A stretch of 64,000 nt of DNA from Isoetes taiwanensis (lineage: Eukaryota; Streptophyta; Lycopodiopsida; Isoetales; Isoetaceae), in NCBI GenBank assembly GCA_021234155.1, contig JAJEKV010000049.1, positions 7,621,727 to 7,685,726 on the forward strand. Direction: 5' to 3'. The position numbers were made by a program, and so were the translations under genes. Of this stretch, positions 47,106 through 56,847 are shown in pieces. The notes beneath the pieces are model-generated. The model was not told the DNA's origin. It was given only the letters and a program-made list of their open reading frames with translations, and ran no database searches. Positions within the stretch are counted from its first letter, which is position 1; every line of letters starts with the position of its first letter.

Positions 47106-47384
47106 TCATGTAAGCCTTGGTTTGACATATGCCAAAAATAGGTTGATAATGCGTTCTCTTGGATTTAGACAATGTGTTGTTGGATTAGTAGTATAAATTG
47201 GTATAGAATTTTCATAGCTTAATTGTACATGATAGGTTTGATATTGAGCTTGGTTAAACGATTGGTTATTTTTTCCTCTATTTTTCAAGTAAAAACAATT
47301 TTCAGTAGAATGATTATGACGGCCACAATTTTGGCACTTGAGGGTAGGCTGGAAGTCTGCTGGAGTTGCACATTCAGAAGGCAT
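47106..47384 (-). pseudogene. Gag CCHC zinc knuckle (Ty3 copy 2)
   Basis: The frame has LKCQNCGRHNHSTENC, the CX2CX4HX4C nucleic-acid-binding knuckle of gag, complete in all four ligands. A lysine/asparagine-rich tail (FYLKNRGKNNQSFNQAQY) follows. The upstream capsid part continues in another frame to about 47716, where the SINE-like S4 interrupts it. Confidence 0.8.
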
Positions 47385-47718
47385 ATTCCTGTACCCCTTG
47401 CTCCCTAATCCAATTTAGTTGAAGATTGACTATTTGTTTAGTCAAAGAACCTACTAAATCTTCTTTTACTTTCGTTAATTCTTTTACTAAACTAGAAGAT
47501 GCTATTAAACTAGCGTCCAGTTGGAAACAAGCAAGAATGTCTATGGCACGTTACCAACCTGGTATGGTTATGCCCCTTGGTACAATATCCTATATCAAGA
47601 GGTAATCCATTTGTAAAATAGCGTACTTGGTCTCATCAAAAGGAGTAAAAATTTTCATAGCCAATAATCTACGAAATCTTATAATGTAGCTTTGCAGGCT
47701 TTCATTGGGAAATATACC

Positions 47719-47872
47719 TGTTACTGTTCAGTTTTTTCCCTCAAAAACCCTCCGAGATGGGGTTTTTGTAATCCTAGCAGTAATATGTTTGTTGTATTTC
47801 TTGTTTGGGTCCCATAAGCCAAGTGGTCTCCGCGAACGATAAAAATCAATTCAACTCATTTCAATTCTCATT
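47719..47872 (+). mobile_element. SINE-like element S4 (paralogue of S1)
   Basis: It matches S1 at 2833-2985 in sequence and position, including GACGATAAAAA and the ATTCAACTCATTTCAATTCT tail. It was duplicated with the block rather than inserted separately. Confidence 0.65.
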
Positions 47873-47900
47873 ATCTTACCACTTTATAATATTTAGCATC

Positions 47901-48053
47901 ATCATTACTGCAAAGGTTTTTCCCTTGAAAACCTTTCGAGGTAGGGGTTTTTTAATCCTAGTAGTAATGATTGTACTAGCCCATTGTATGGGTCCCATGA
48001 CCTATTGGTCTCCGTGGACGTTAAAAAAACTATTCTATTCTATTCTATTCTAC
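47901..48053 (+). mobile_element. SINE-like element S5 with (ATTCT)n tail
   Basis: It begins ATCATTACTGCAAAGGTTTT, includes GTATGGGTCCCATGACC and ends GGTCTCCGTGGACGTTAAAA, then a run of four ATTCT units. Copy 1 of the block lacks it between TTTAGC and TACTTAACGG, so it is a later insertion. It is nearly identical to the truncated S6. Confidence 0.7.
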
Positions 48054-48110
48054 TTAACGGTATGGCTTTGGACTTTTGCTCTTAGCCTCGGGCGGCACAC
48101 ATGCGTTAGG

Positions 48111-48347
48111 CCTGGGGGATTCACCTTTGATCAGCGTATAACCCATGAGAGTTCAACGGAGGGGTATTTTTGGACCATTTGCGTATGTATACTTAGGGGT
48201 TAGGGGTGTTTTTAGCACTGATTTGGAGCAATATCTATACAAAGAGGGGTCAAATTGCCTTTTAAAATTGCGTATACAAGGGGGGTTTTTTGCTACCCTC
48301 CGAACGCAGATGCCATACCCCCCTTATGTATAAGTGCATCCCCCGGG
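48111..48347. mobile_element. hAT-like MITE with 8-bp target duplication
   Basis: The 237-bp element lies between two copies of GCGTTAGG (48103-48110 and 48348-48355). Its ends are CCTGGGGGATTCAC and, in complement, CCCGGGGGATGCAC, 12 of 14 bases alike. The paralogue at 3260-3267 has a single GCGTTAGG and no element, a direct empty site. An 8-bp duplication with short TIRs fits hAT, though the ends are unusual. It encodes nothing. Confidence 0.85.
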
Positions 48348-48439
48348 GCGTTAGGATGAAAAGTTCTAGATAAGCACACCTATTAGCCTCAAGCCATCAA
48401 TCCCTGTGCAAGCGCCTACAAATAATTAGATGGTTCTAG

Positions 48440-49133
48440 CCTGAGCTAGTGTGATTTCACACTCTACACCCCTATAAGGTGGTAGCTGACGGATTTGATC
48501 CGAAAATACATCATTGAACTCCCTAATGATCCTTGCTACTAGCTTGGGCAACTGATTCCCACTTAGGTCACTTCCCTTCTCTTTACTTGGTTCAATTGCC
48601 TCTAACCTCAGAATATAATCCACCTTATTTCTTACTATATTTTTTCTTAGCTGCTTCATGGAAATGCACTGCATAGGAGAAGCTACCTTCTTACCTTTTA
48701 CTATGAATCTGTTGCCGTCTGGCGCCGTCATGAAGATCTCGTTGTGCTCGCAGTCAATCATCGCTTTAACTGGCTTTAAAAACTCCATTCCTACTATAAG
48801 GTCATACTTTCCAATATCCATGACCTCTGCCCCCATCGGCCAATTGCTTCCACTAAGGTCTACGTCAAACGTGATCCTCCTCCCCTTAGTGTGCCGAATG
48901 GCACCGCTTGCTATGCTAACTGGCCTTAGCTTTGACTTCAAGACTTTATTCTTCATTAGGGCAGCCAGGGTAGGAGAGGCAAAGTTATGAGAGCTACCTG
49001 TATCTATCAAGACTAGATATGGATTGCTATCTATGATTCCCTCAGCCACAATGACTGTGGACTGATTTTCAACATCACCTGACTCAATAGCTGCACAAAT
49101 ATGGCACTCACCATCTATGAAATCTTGCGCTTC
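48440..49133 (-). pseudogene. Retropepsin of Ty3 fragment B
   Basis: The region reads DFIDGECHICAAIE, then YLVLIDTGSSHNFASPTLAA with the catalytic DTG, DIGKYDLIVGMEFLKP and RLEAIEPSKEKGS, and ends LPPYRGVECEITLAQ. It lies in the same frame as gag, separated by a single TAG at 49134-49136 (DDQ stop EAQDF). The protease motif is intact; RT is missing. Confidence 0.8.
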
Positions 49134-50490
49134 CTACTGGTCATCCTCCTCGTTGTCTCCTTCGGTTGGTAAATCCCAATCAGGAAGCTCTGCCAAAGCT
49201 GCCTGCATGACGAATGGGCAGTGGTGCGTTCGGTGCCCTGGCTGGAAGCACCTAAAGCACAACTTCTTTTCAATGCATTCTTGCCTCTTTTCCTTTGGAA
49301 GGCTGTCTAAAAGACGCTTAAGCGAACTGCCCCCGGATCCATTTTGTGGCCTACGGTCTCCAAAGGGCTTTCCCTGAGCTTTCCCTTGATGTTGGCCTCC
49401 GGCTGGCGTAGTTGGTGATTGCTTATTCTGATATTGTCCTTGATACTGCTCTGTTGTTTTACCCTTGAATGGTAATTGTTTCTGCCCTGGGGTTACCGGT
49501 GCTTCTTCCAAACTCAAAGCCTTGTCCTCGGCTTCCCCGACTGTCCTTGGGTTGATTGCTCGAACTAGTTTTTTGATGTTGCTGTTCAACCCTTCAATGT
49601 ACCCGTCCACTGCTTGCCTTTCAGAGATCCTGGAAACATTGAGCCTCAGCCTCATGAATTCCTCTGTGTACTTTGCTACTGATAGGTTCCCCTGGTCTAG
49701 CCTGTAGAACTGCTGGATCTACCTGCTAGTGTGTGATCTTGGCACATAATGTTTTCGAAAGGCCTTGCTGAAGGTCTTGAATCTGCAACTGTTTCTTATC
49801 AGCTTATTGGACTTCGCGTACCCTTTCCACCATATTCTTGCTGGTCCTATTAAGTTGGCTGTAGCGACCTTCCCTATATCTTTGTCTTTCATGCCATAAG
49901 AATTACCAAATTCTTCCATTTCATCTAGCCAAGCTTCTGCCTCCATGCCTGACCTGTCTTTCCCTGAAAACTGACCCAACTTCCTAGTCTTCCATACATT
50001 GCTCATAGCACTATCCACTTTCTTCTGATAGTCATCTGGCTTCCTTGCCTTGGTCCTTACCTGTGATGTATCAGACTCATTCTCTGAGCTAGAACTGTCT
50101 TGGCTGCCAGAAGTGTCTGATGAGCTGGAGCTAGGTGGTGTTGGGCTCTTTCTGCTTCTCCGTTTTCTCTTCCTGTCTCTGACATTTCCCTGATTGTCTT
50201 CCCCTTCTGGCTGTGGAACCTCCTCAATGCCTTGGGCAGGTAGTGGTGGTGGAGGTGGTGGTGCTGGCCCATATTCCTGAGCGTTCATCAATGGGGTTAC
50301 CCAGTGAATCAGCTGGTGCATCTGGTTCCTCATTTGGGTGAGCCTTGCGTTAACTGTCTCCACCGTCATTTCTTCATTGTTGTCGTCTTGTTCACGCCCA
50401 AACAAGTTTCTAGGTACCCATTGGTGCTGCCCGCCCTGGCCTTGAGACCCTGAGCCGATGTTCCTGGCTGCAAGTATTAGTCATCAATGC
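49134..50490 (-). pseudogene. Gag of Ty3 fragment B, one internal stop
   Basis: The first ATG of the frame is at 50369 (MTVETVNARLTQMRNQM). A proline run is followed by a charged serine-rich stretch, then the gag domain (GQFSGKDRSGMEAEAWLDEM, IGPARIWWKGYAKSN, FRKHYVPRSHTSR). After a TAG at 49719-49721 the frame continues without a gap as IQQFYRLDQGNLSVAKYTEE, then a CCHC knuckle CFRCFQPGHRTHHC. The frame is also open upstream to about 50490, just after a TACTTGCAG acceptor-like site. Gag forms the particle shell around element RNA. A single stop in about 420 codons makes this one of the best-preserved coding regions here. Confidence 0.85.
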
Positions 50491-50699
50491 TTGTTATTTA
50501 AGTTATACATTATTCATCCCTATTTACAAGTGAATTATTGTTGAGCATAACAGAAATCATGTCAAAATTGCACTTATAAGTTAAGGATAATTTATAGTCA
50601 TTAATATATAAAAGTTACACATTAATATAAAATACATGATAGCTCATAGAACTGAAGACATTCAATACAATTTAGAAGATCAGTAAAAACAGAAAATGT
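50491..50699. other. AT-rich spacer between the upstream ORF and gag
   Basis: This stretch is far richer in A and T than the coding DNA on both sides and has no open frame. On the minus strand it ends near GACTAATACTTGCAG, which resembles a branch point plus 3' splice site, so an intron is conceivable. An AT-rich insertion is the alternative. Confidence 0.45.
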
Positions 50700-52275
50700 T
50701 CATCTTCGATGCCCCTTCATCGATTTGAAAAAGTTCTTGACATCCCTGAGGCATAGTCCCTTGCCGACGTTCCGCAAGATGTTCCTGGAAGATCCCCCTC
50801 CGAGTGCTCGAGCCATTTGGGGTGCAGGGAGTTCGGGAGCCGTTGCCACTACTACCGTTAATGTTGCGTCCTTGAGGTGGCCCTTGGCGAAGTCGAGGCA
50901 GTGAAGTGCCACGAATCTCTTAAAGAGGATGATATGATCCATTCAGTGGTCTAGTATGGCATGCTGCCCGAAGCCAGAGAGTGTTATGAGGAGCGCCACC
51001 GACTCTTCTCCTCGTGGGCTGAACTCCTTGTGAAAGATTATCATCTGCCCTTGGCTGAGGACTGGAAGATAGTACCAGATTTACCCTTCCCTATGACTTT
51101 CGAACCTGTGCCCCTTCTGTTAGCTGCTTCGCCGTAGGCATCTAATGCCAAGAGGTCTTCATGGTCCCTCCACATGGTAGTTGCGCTCTCCAGGTTGATG
51201 CTACTGGATGCCTCCCGTATACTCCTGGAACGAACTGTTCGGCTAGAGCTTGGGCCCCTTCCTGGTTTGTACAATCTGCTTTGTATTTGTTGAAACTCCT
51301 CCTCTGGGATGATTGGTTCCTGCTGCCGATAGATCTCCCTTATCTGCTCATAGGCTGCTATATCTGACATTGTCTCCCCGGCATAAGAGTGTCGCTCTGC
51401 TAGCTCCCTTGGGATTTCCTGGTAGGAGTAGTCGATGAAGTCGCTGTGCTGCTCCTTTGCCATCAAGCCTAAGAGCTCGTCGATTCTGAGCCCTTCTTCT
51501 TGGCAGTAAGGAAGGTTGAGGATGTCGTTTGCCAAGATATACTCCTCGCCATCGATGACTATTGGTGATAGGGCTGTGATGCCAATTGGTGGCTCATAGG
51601 CCCGCCTGATTTCGTCATCATGCCTGGCTATGCGCCTCTCGATCCTCATCGCCTCTCTGCTTTCCCAACCTGGGTTTTCTTCTCCTAGCTGCTCGTAGTC
51701 TTGCTCAATTTGCAGTGTTGGTGTCCCTGATGTCATGCCACGGAACATGTACTCTCGTGAATGTGGCTTTACTCCCTTCGAGTTTCGAGTGGCGCTAGGT
51801 CCAAAGGTTGAATTGAGGGCTCACCCACCCTATTGACTGACTTATACTGCATGAATAGAGCTAGGGCTGCATGGGTTGAGAGATACCTATGCCTATTGTG
51901 CTTGCAGGTCATGTAGTCGGGCATGGTTCTAGTCCTATCCCACAGCTTATTCTTGCCCTTAGATCCTCCTCCTAAGGCTTGGCTAAGCGAATCTAGGGAT
52001 ACCCATTTCCCCCCTAGGCGGCAAGCTAACTTCTCAGGGTAGGATCTGCTGATCATATTGGCAAATGATGTCAGTGTAGAAAGATGTTGCATGGAGATCA
52101 AAGAGATGGTCGAATACATGGAAGGCTTGTTCAGTAGGAAAATCACGGATATGGTTGGCAGCATCATACCATCTAACAAAGCTACTGGGCGCCATTGAGC
52201 AGAGGTAGGTATAGAAAATGGCTTGGAAAGATTGATGGAAGCTTGGAAAATCGCCTAAGGTGACAAGAGCAGTTT
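50700..52275 (-). pseudogene. Unrecognised ORF of about 500 codons upstream of gag
   Basis: Read from 52275, protein-like text runs through several frames. It includes LGDFPSFHQSFQAIFYTYLC and RWYDAANHIRDFPTEQAFHV, then LACRLGGKWVSLDSLSQALG, HRYLSTHAALALFMQYKSVN and MFRGMTSGTPTLQIEQDYEQ. A long clean stretch (51041-51748) follows with ALSPIVIDGEEYILANDILN. The end (50700-51040) reads KEFSPRGEESVALLITLSGF and then KNFFKSMKGHRR before a stop. A few frameshifts and one TGA break it. I recognise no domain. Some plant Ty3 lineages (Tat/Ogre) carry an additional ORF upstream of gag, but I cannot show homology. Confidence 0.55.
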
Positions 52276-52287
52276 TGGTGAAGGGAA

Positions 52288-52520
52288 AATGGTTTTCTTC
52301 AGCATAGATGCCTTCTCATCAAACTTGACAGTGATGCCCATAATACGAAAGCATGTTAACTTCTAAAACATGGTTTTCATCTACTTGAGCTCTTTATTAG
52401 CCAAAGAATACTTTCTCTTCAGTATGGCCAAAAGGCCTAAACACAACAGATAGCTCTATTGGTTAGCTCTATTGGTTATTGCTAAGCAGGAAGAAACTAT
52501 ATTGCAAGGCAACAAAGCAT
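52288..52520 (+). repeat. Dispersed repeat shared with 27449-27685
   Basis: The match begins TTTTCTTCAGCATAGATGCC immediately outside Ty3 fragment B and ends with GCAGGAAGAAACTATATTGC. It differs by small indels, including a 20-bp loss. Confidence 0.85.
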
Positions 52521-53221
52521 CTGTCAAATAATTTTATCTCAACTAATTTTATCTGCTCTTCTAGGACACAACCTATAAACTGGCGTCACAAAGTAATTTA
52601 CGTATAAGATCCTTTGTTTGAGTTATAGCTTTGTCTCTGCTTCTTCTGGAGATTTCAAATGGACTTTCCAATTCACAAGCTAAAATCAATTATTGAAGTT
52701 TAATCCCCAACCAATTATGAGAGTGAATATTAGAACAGTGGCACATGCTTTAAGGAAAGGATTCGTCTTGTAGAGTATCATGTGAGTGTACATGTAGACC
52801 TTCAATCCAATGATATTCAATGAAAGAAATATGATATGTAGATGGCATCTCATTTGCTCTTCTTCAAGCTATTACAATCATCTTTCTTGACAAAATCTAC
52901 AAGAGATCTCAGAACAGAACCACAACCTTGTTACACGATCCTTGTTATTCGAGAGCATAAATGCCCCATAAGCATATGATGATCGTAGCAAATACAACCG
53001 CTTGCAAAACAGAAGTAAATTTTCTCCATAAAAACATCATAATATAATGACTTGCAAAACACAAGTGCAATTTATTCATAAAAATATCAAGTAATCCAAT
53101 TTTATAAATGCAAAAATAGACACTACTTCATGGTTATGACTTGCCCGGTAGGATATACTCATCACTTAGAAATTTCGTACACATATTCTAAATGAAGTGC
53201 ACCCTGGACTACCACAGTCAT
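52521..53221. other. Unassigned stretch
   Basis: No gene or structured repeat is supported, apart from short echoes of ATAAAAACATCATAAT-type sequence at 53030-53085. Confidence 0.35.
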
Positions 53222-53822
53222 CGGATTCATTGATCCTACGACCCAGATCGTATGTTGGGGCCTCTGGGCACCTCTCGTTTCGCTTATAGTCATTTATGAT
53301 TGGAGGCGCCTATGATTTTGAAATATGAAATATGATTTCACCTAAGGTTTTGAGGGGATATCGAACCTCTATACGGCTTTGCCTAAGATTTTAGAATATG
53401 AAATACGGGGGATCGAACCTCTACAAAATAACTCAATTTCCTAATAACACTATTTTAACCAATGTACCCAGTGAGCTAATGTGATTATTTTTTATCTTGA
53501 ATCTATATTTTTTTATAACAACCCATTTATTGATCGTACAACCCAGATCGTATGTTGGGGCCTCTGGGCACCTCTCGTTTCGCTTATAGTCATTTATGAT
53601 TGGAGGCGCCTATGATTTTGAAATATGAAATACGATTTCACCTAAAGTTTTGAGGGAATATTGAACCTATATACGGCTTTGCCTAAGATTTTAGAATATG
53701 AAATACGGGGGATCGAACCTCTACCAAAAGAACTCAATTTCCTAATAACACTATTTTAACCAATGTACCCAATGAGCTAATGTGATTATTTTTTATCTTG
53801 AATCTATGTTTTTTTATAACAA
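53222..53822 (-). mobile_element. Two tandem 300-bp units with tRNA-like heads (SINE candidate)
   Basis: The unit containing ACCCAGATCGTATGTTGGGG starts near 53222 and again 300 bp later, with few differences. On the minus strand each unit carries TAGCTCACTGG (A-box-like, one mismatch; 53468-53478 in the first) and, about 50 bp on, GGTTCGATCCC (a full B box; 53409-53419). A second B-like sequence GGTTCGATATCC lies further in. The layout fits a tRNA-derived SINE in tandem, although tandem SINEs are uncommon. Confidence 0.55.
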
Positions 53823-54500
53823 CCCATTCAATTGTTTTAGGGATATATGGTCTATGGTTTCAGGAATTGTTATTTTTATATCCATATCAAATCCCCCTGG
53901 AACCCCCTATTATTTTGCTACATATTTATAGTGCTTCCCTTTCTGAATTGCCCTATGCAATTAAATTGAGAAAATTCCACTTCCTATTTTAAATTTTGCG
54001 AACTCATTTTAATGCCCTTTTTTAAGTGTTTATTTAAAATGCTTATTCCATTTGTAAAGTTAATATGGTGTATGTATAAATTGAAGAAGCAATATTAGAC
54101 AACAGACTTGGGTGCATAAAAGTAAGGATATGAAGGTAAGATATTTTCAACGTCCACGGGAAGTTAGACGAGCTTATGGGATGAAGTACATGGAAAGAGT
54201 AAGTGACCAAACTAAAACTCCGGGACTAAGCCTCATCACAAGAGCAAAGAACAAAAATTACAATCAAATATGAAGAGTGGGGCTATACACCAACTGTCCA
54301 TGGTTCAGAAGGCTACTGATCCCTAATGATAGCTTGTCCTCCTTTGTACACTGCGCATTTCCACTGCAGATGAGCTTCGCATACCCGACTTTATTTCTCT
54401 TTTCGTCTACAGAGTTGTGATGGAGTGAACAACAAACATTATTATAAAATAACTTTTATATATGATGTCCAGGATATTATATATAGAATGTGACTACAAT
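53823..54500. other. Unassigned stretch with a possible SINE-like remnant
   Basis: At 54141-54185 the minus strand reads CATCCCATAAGC and then CCCGTGGACGTTGAAAATAT, resembling the diverged 3' end of the SINE-like family. Nothing else is recognised. Confidence 0.3.
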
Positions 54501-55396
54501 CCCATCGATCCGAGACATCGGATCGCCATTCTAGAATGGGACGAGCATGCATGCTTTGCATGCATGCGAGCGGCGCATGCCCGTTCTGGTTGGGAGTTCG
54601 CTATTTTAGGCGCGTTTCTGCTTCGACTTCTCATCGGCGCTTCCTCTTCTCTCTCAGCAGTACCTTATTCTCTTTGAATTGTTTCCAGGCAGGGGAGGGG
54701 CTTCTTCCTGCCTGGTTTGTCCAATTTGGCGTTGCTTTCATGCTGTCCTTTCTCGGCCTTTAGCCTTCATCCTGTGACCTTCGTCCTCGATTCTAGTTTG
54801 TTAAGGAAGTCCTTTGGTATTCGGGCGGTTTGTTGGTTTCATGCGAGTCCCATTCTAGAATCCCATCGATCCGAGACATCGGATCGCCATTCTAGAATGG
54901 GACGAGCATGCATGTTTTGCATGCATGCGGCGGCGCATGCCCGTTACAGTTGGGAGTTCGCTATTTTAGGCGCATTTACGCCGACTTCTCATCGCCGCTT
55001 CCTCTTCTCTCTCGCCAGTACCTTATTCTCTTTGAATTGTTTCGAGGCGGGGAGGGCTTCTTCCCCGCCTGGTTTGTCCAATTTGGCGTTGCTTTCGTGT
55101 TGTCCTTACTCGGCCTTTAGCCTTCATCCTGTGACCTTCGTCCTCGATTCTAGTTTGTTAAGGAAGTCCTTTGGTATTCGGGCGGTTTGTTGGTTTCATG
55201 CGAGTCCCATTCTAGAACCCCATCGATCCGAGACATCGGATCGCCATTCTAGAATGGGACGAGCATGCATGTTTTGCATGCATGCGGGCGGCGCATGCCC
55301 GTTTTGGTTGGGAGTTCGCTATTTTAGGCGCGTTTCTGCTTCGACTTCTCATCGGCGCTTCCTCTTCTCTCTCAGCAGTACCTTATTCTCTTTGAA
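54501..55396 (+). repeat. Tandem array of about 360-bp units rich in palindromes
   Basis: CCCATCGATCCGAGACATCG starts copies at 54501, 54862 and 55219, giving spacings of 361 and 357 bp; the third copy stops at about 55396. Each copy has three adjacent palindromes: CGATCCGA/TCGGATCG around ACA-type loops (54506-54525), CCATTCTAGAATGG (54526-54539) and a GCATGCATGC stem around TTT or TTTT-like loops (54545-54567). Open frames across the array are not conserved in frame between units. Function is unknown. Confidence 0.85.
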
Positions 55397-55537
55397 CCCA
55401 CCCTCCCCCCCTTCTTTGTTATAATGAGTAAAGTAGTCTAACAGTAAGTTACTTTCAGCAAACAACTACCAGGTCCTCCTACATGACAATGCCTATGCAA
55501 TCAGAAAAGAAGATTACCTAGTTACATGGAAGCTTAC

Positions 55538-56822
55538 CTAGTTTTTCATACCAAGTTTTAGGATAAGGTTCATCTATCCAGTTTGTAAACCGACAAAAAT
55601 GATTTTGACATTTCTTCCCTCGTGGTTGTAGTTCAGGTGAATGTTCCCTTGGATTCATCTTCTCACATCACAGGAAAGGATATTACAGAGCAAATTTATA
55701 ACTATGATCAAAATTTATTAGCTTTATTTATAAGTTATGCTTTGCAATATCCCTTGTATTCTTCCATTACTTACAATTCGTGTTGACAAAACTGGTGGAT
55801 CATAAGCTTCTATATCATAGCCTATAGACTTACATGTTTACCCATTTAGCTTTAGAATGTTAGATTTTAGCAAAATATAAACAAATCTATAAAATCAACA
55901 TAGTTCTTGTAGTTGACATCTGTAAAGTAGATATCATGATTGTCCACGAGATCATTAGAGGGATCTGCAGGCCATACCATGTCTACATCATTATACATCA
56001 CTGAATACCCCAGTTTCAAAATGCTGAGAAGATGCCTGCACTGGCTTGATGCAAAATTGAAGAAACGCTGCCTTTATCACAACAAAAATATAGCTAAATT
56101 ATCTATCAGGTAAGCTTACATTGTATATGATATAAACAACCCAAAAATAAGCAATAGTTTCCAGTAAAAACCTGAGATTCAAAACTATAAGCATTAATGG
56201 AAGGCAGAGCAGGAGACATCCATGGCATTCCATCCCTTCCCACAACAACCAGCTGCCCTTGATTCAAACCCTGGAAAACAGATTAAGAATACGTAAATAA
56301 TCAAAATTATTTGCGGAAGAAAATCATATATCCAGATATGCTACCTAAAGTCCAGGAAGGTTGAGGGTGAAAGCATGTTAGGGTGTACCACTTTTGGAAC
56401 CTGCAAAAGTACATACACTAGGTACTTTAGAATTGGGTACTTTTTTAATTTTCTTTTCATTAAAACTAACTCAAAAATCCAAAATAAAAGTCAATGTCAT
56501 GTTAATATTCAACGTTAAGATAAAGGTAATGCTATTGGAGGCCAAAATAAATATATTAATTCTAAAATGTAGCTTTTATTGAGATCTTACACAAGTACCC
56601 AATACCCAGAGCTGGCTACCTTTTTGGGTACCTTTTTAGTCCCTAAATGGTACTTTTTAAGGCACACCCTAACATGCTTTTACCCTTGAATGCCAAAAAT
56701 GATAAAGCCAATTTAAGGCATTTGTTAAGATCTTTAGCTTCTTCACTCTCTGAGCATTGCATCCTAAGCATGATTTCACTTACAGAGTACTGTATTTTAA
56801 GAAGTTCCCGATATGAACGAAT
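55538..56822 (-). pseudogene. GT77-like glycosyltransferase gene fragment, four exons
   Basis: Four minus-strand exons join in phase. Exon a is 56822-56345, interrupted by a MITE. Exon b is 56270-56172 (33 codons, LVVVGRDGMPWMSPALPS). Exon c is 56067-55918 (50 codons). Exon d is 55661-55538 (41 codons plus one base, with a GTAAGC donor). Exon c reads RFFNFASSQCRHLLSILKLG, then YSVMYNDVDMVW and NHDIYFTD, matching the core of plant GT77 xylosyl/arabinosyl-transferases (FFNFTSRRP...GYNVMYNDVDMVW), including the DxD metal site DVD. Family members act in the Golgi on wall polymers. Exon a ends in TAG where CAG would fit, and the 3' part runs into a tandem array, so the gene is broken or partial. 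Confidence 0.7.
56365..56685. mobile_element. MITE of a 4-bp-TSD family, copy A (inside an exon)
   Basis: The 321-bp element starts GGGTGAAAGCATGTTAGGGT and, in complement, GGGTAAAAGCATGTTAGGGT. TTGA flanks it on both sides (56361-56364 and 56686-56689). Near each end are GGTACTTT-like motifs in inverted order. It sits inside exon a of the GT77-like gene; removing it with one TTGA restores a 51-codon exon. It encodes nothing. Confidence 0.85.
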
Positions 56823-56847
56823 CTACAATCTACTGGACTTCCTTTGA

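Larger units (their letters stand above)
45614..47716 (-). mobile_element. Ty3-type retrotransposon fragment, copy 2 (broken)
   Basis: This is the paralogue of 1338-2827 and keeps the protease that copy 1 lost. Minus-strand order is gag end, CCHC knuckle, protease, acidic linker and RT start. An in-frame TAG after the protease (KHV then stop, then SIGLLQIGDG) is also present in copy 1, so the defect predates the duplication. RT ends at the same residue as in copy 1. Confidence 0.8.
48437..52275 (-). mobile_element. Ty3 retrotransposon fragment B with an extra ORF upstream of gag
   Basis: Minus-strand order is an unrecognised ORF (about 52275-50700), an AT-rich spacer (50699-50491), gag (50490-49134) and protease (49133-48440). 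It is cut just after ECEITLAQ, before the RT. The outer end meets a dispersed repeat at 52288. No LTR is visible. It is related to fragment A through the protease-RT linker. Confidence 0.8.

Noticed and set aside
47805-48203. 132-codon frame through the SINE-like element S5
   Set aside because: Similar frames at 25205 and 34454 arise from the shared repeat sequence and its ATTCT tail, with no start context or domain.
54717-55424. 235-codon frame across the 360-bp array
   Set aside because: It follows the tandem repeat; unit lengths of 361 and 357 shift the frame between copies, so it is not a repeated protein.
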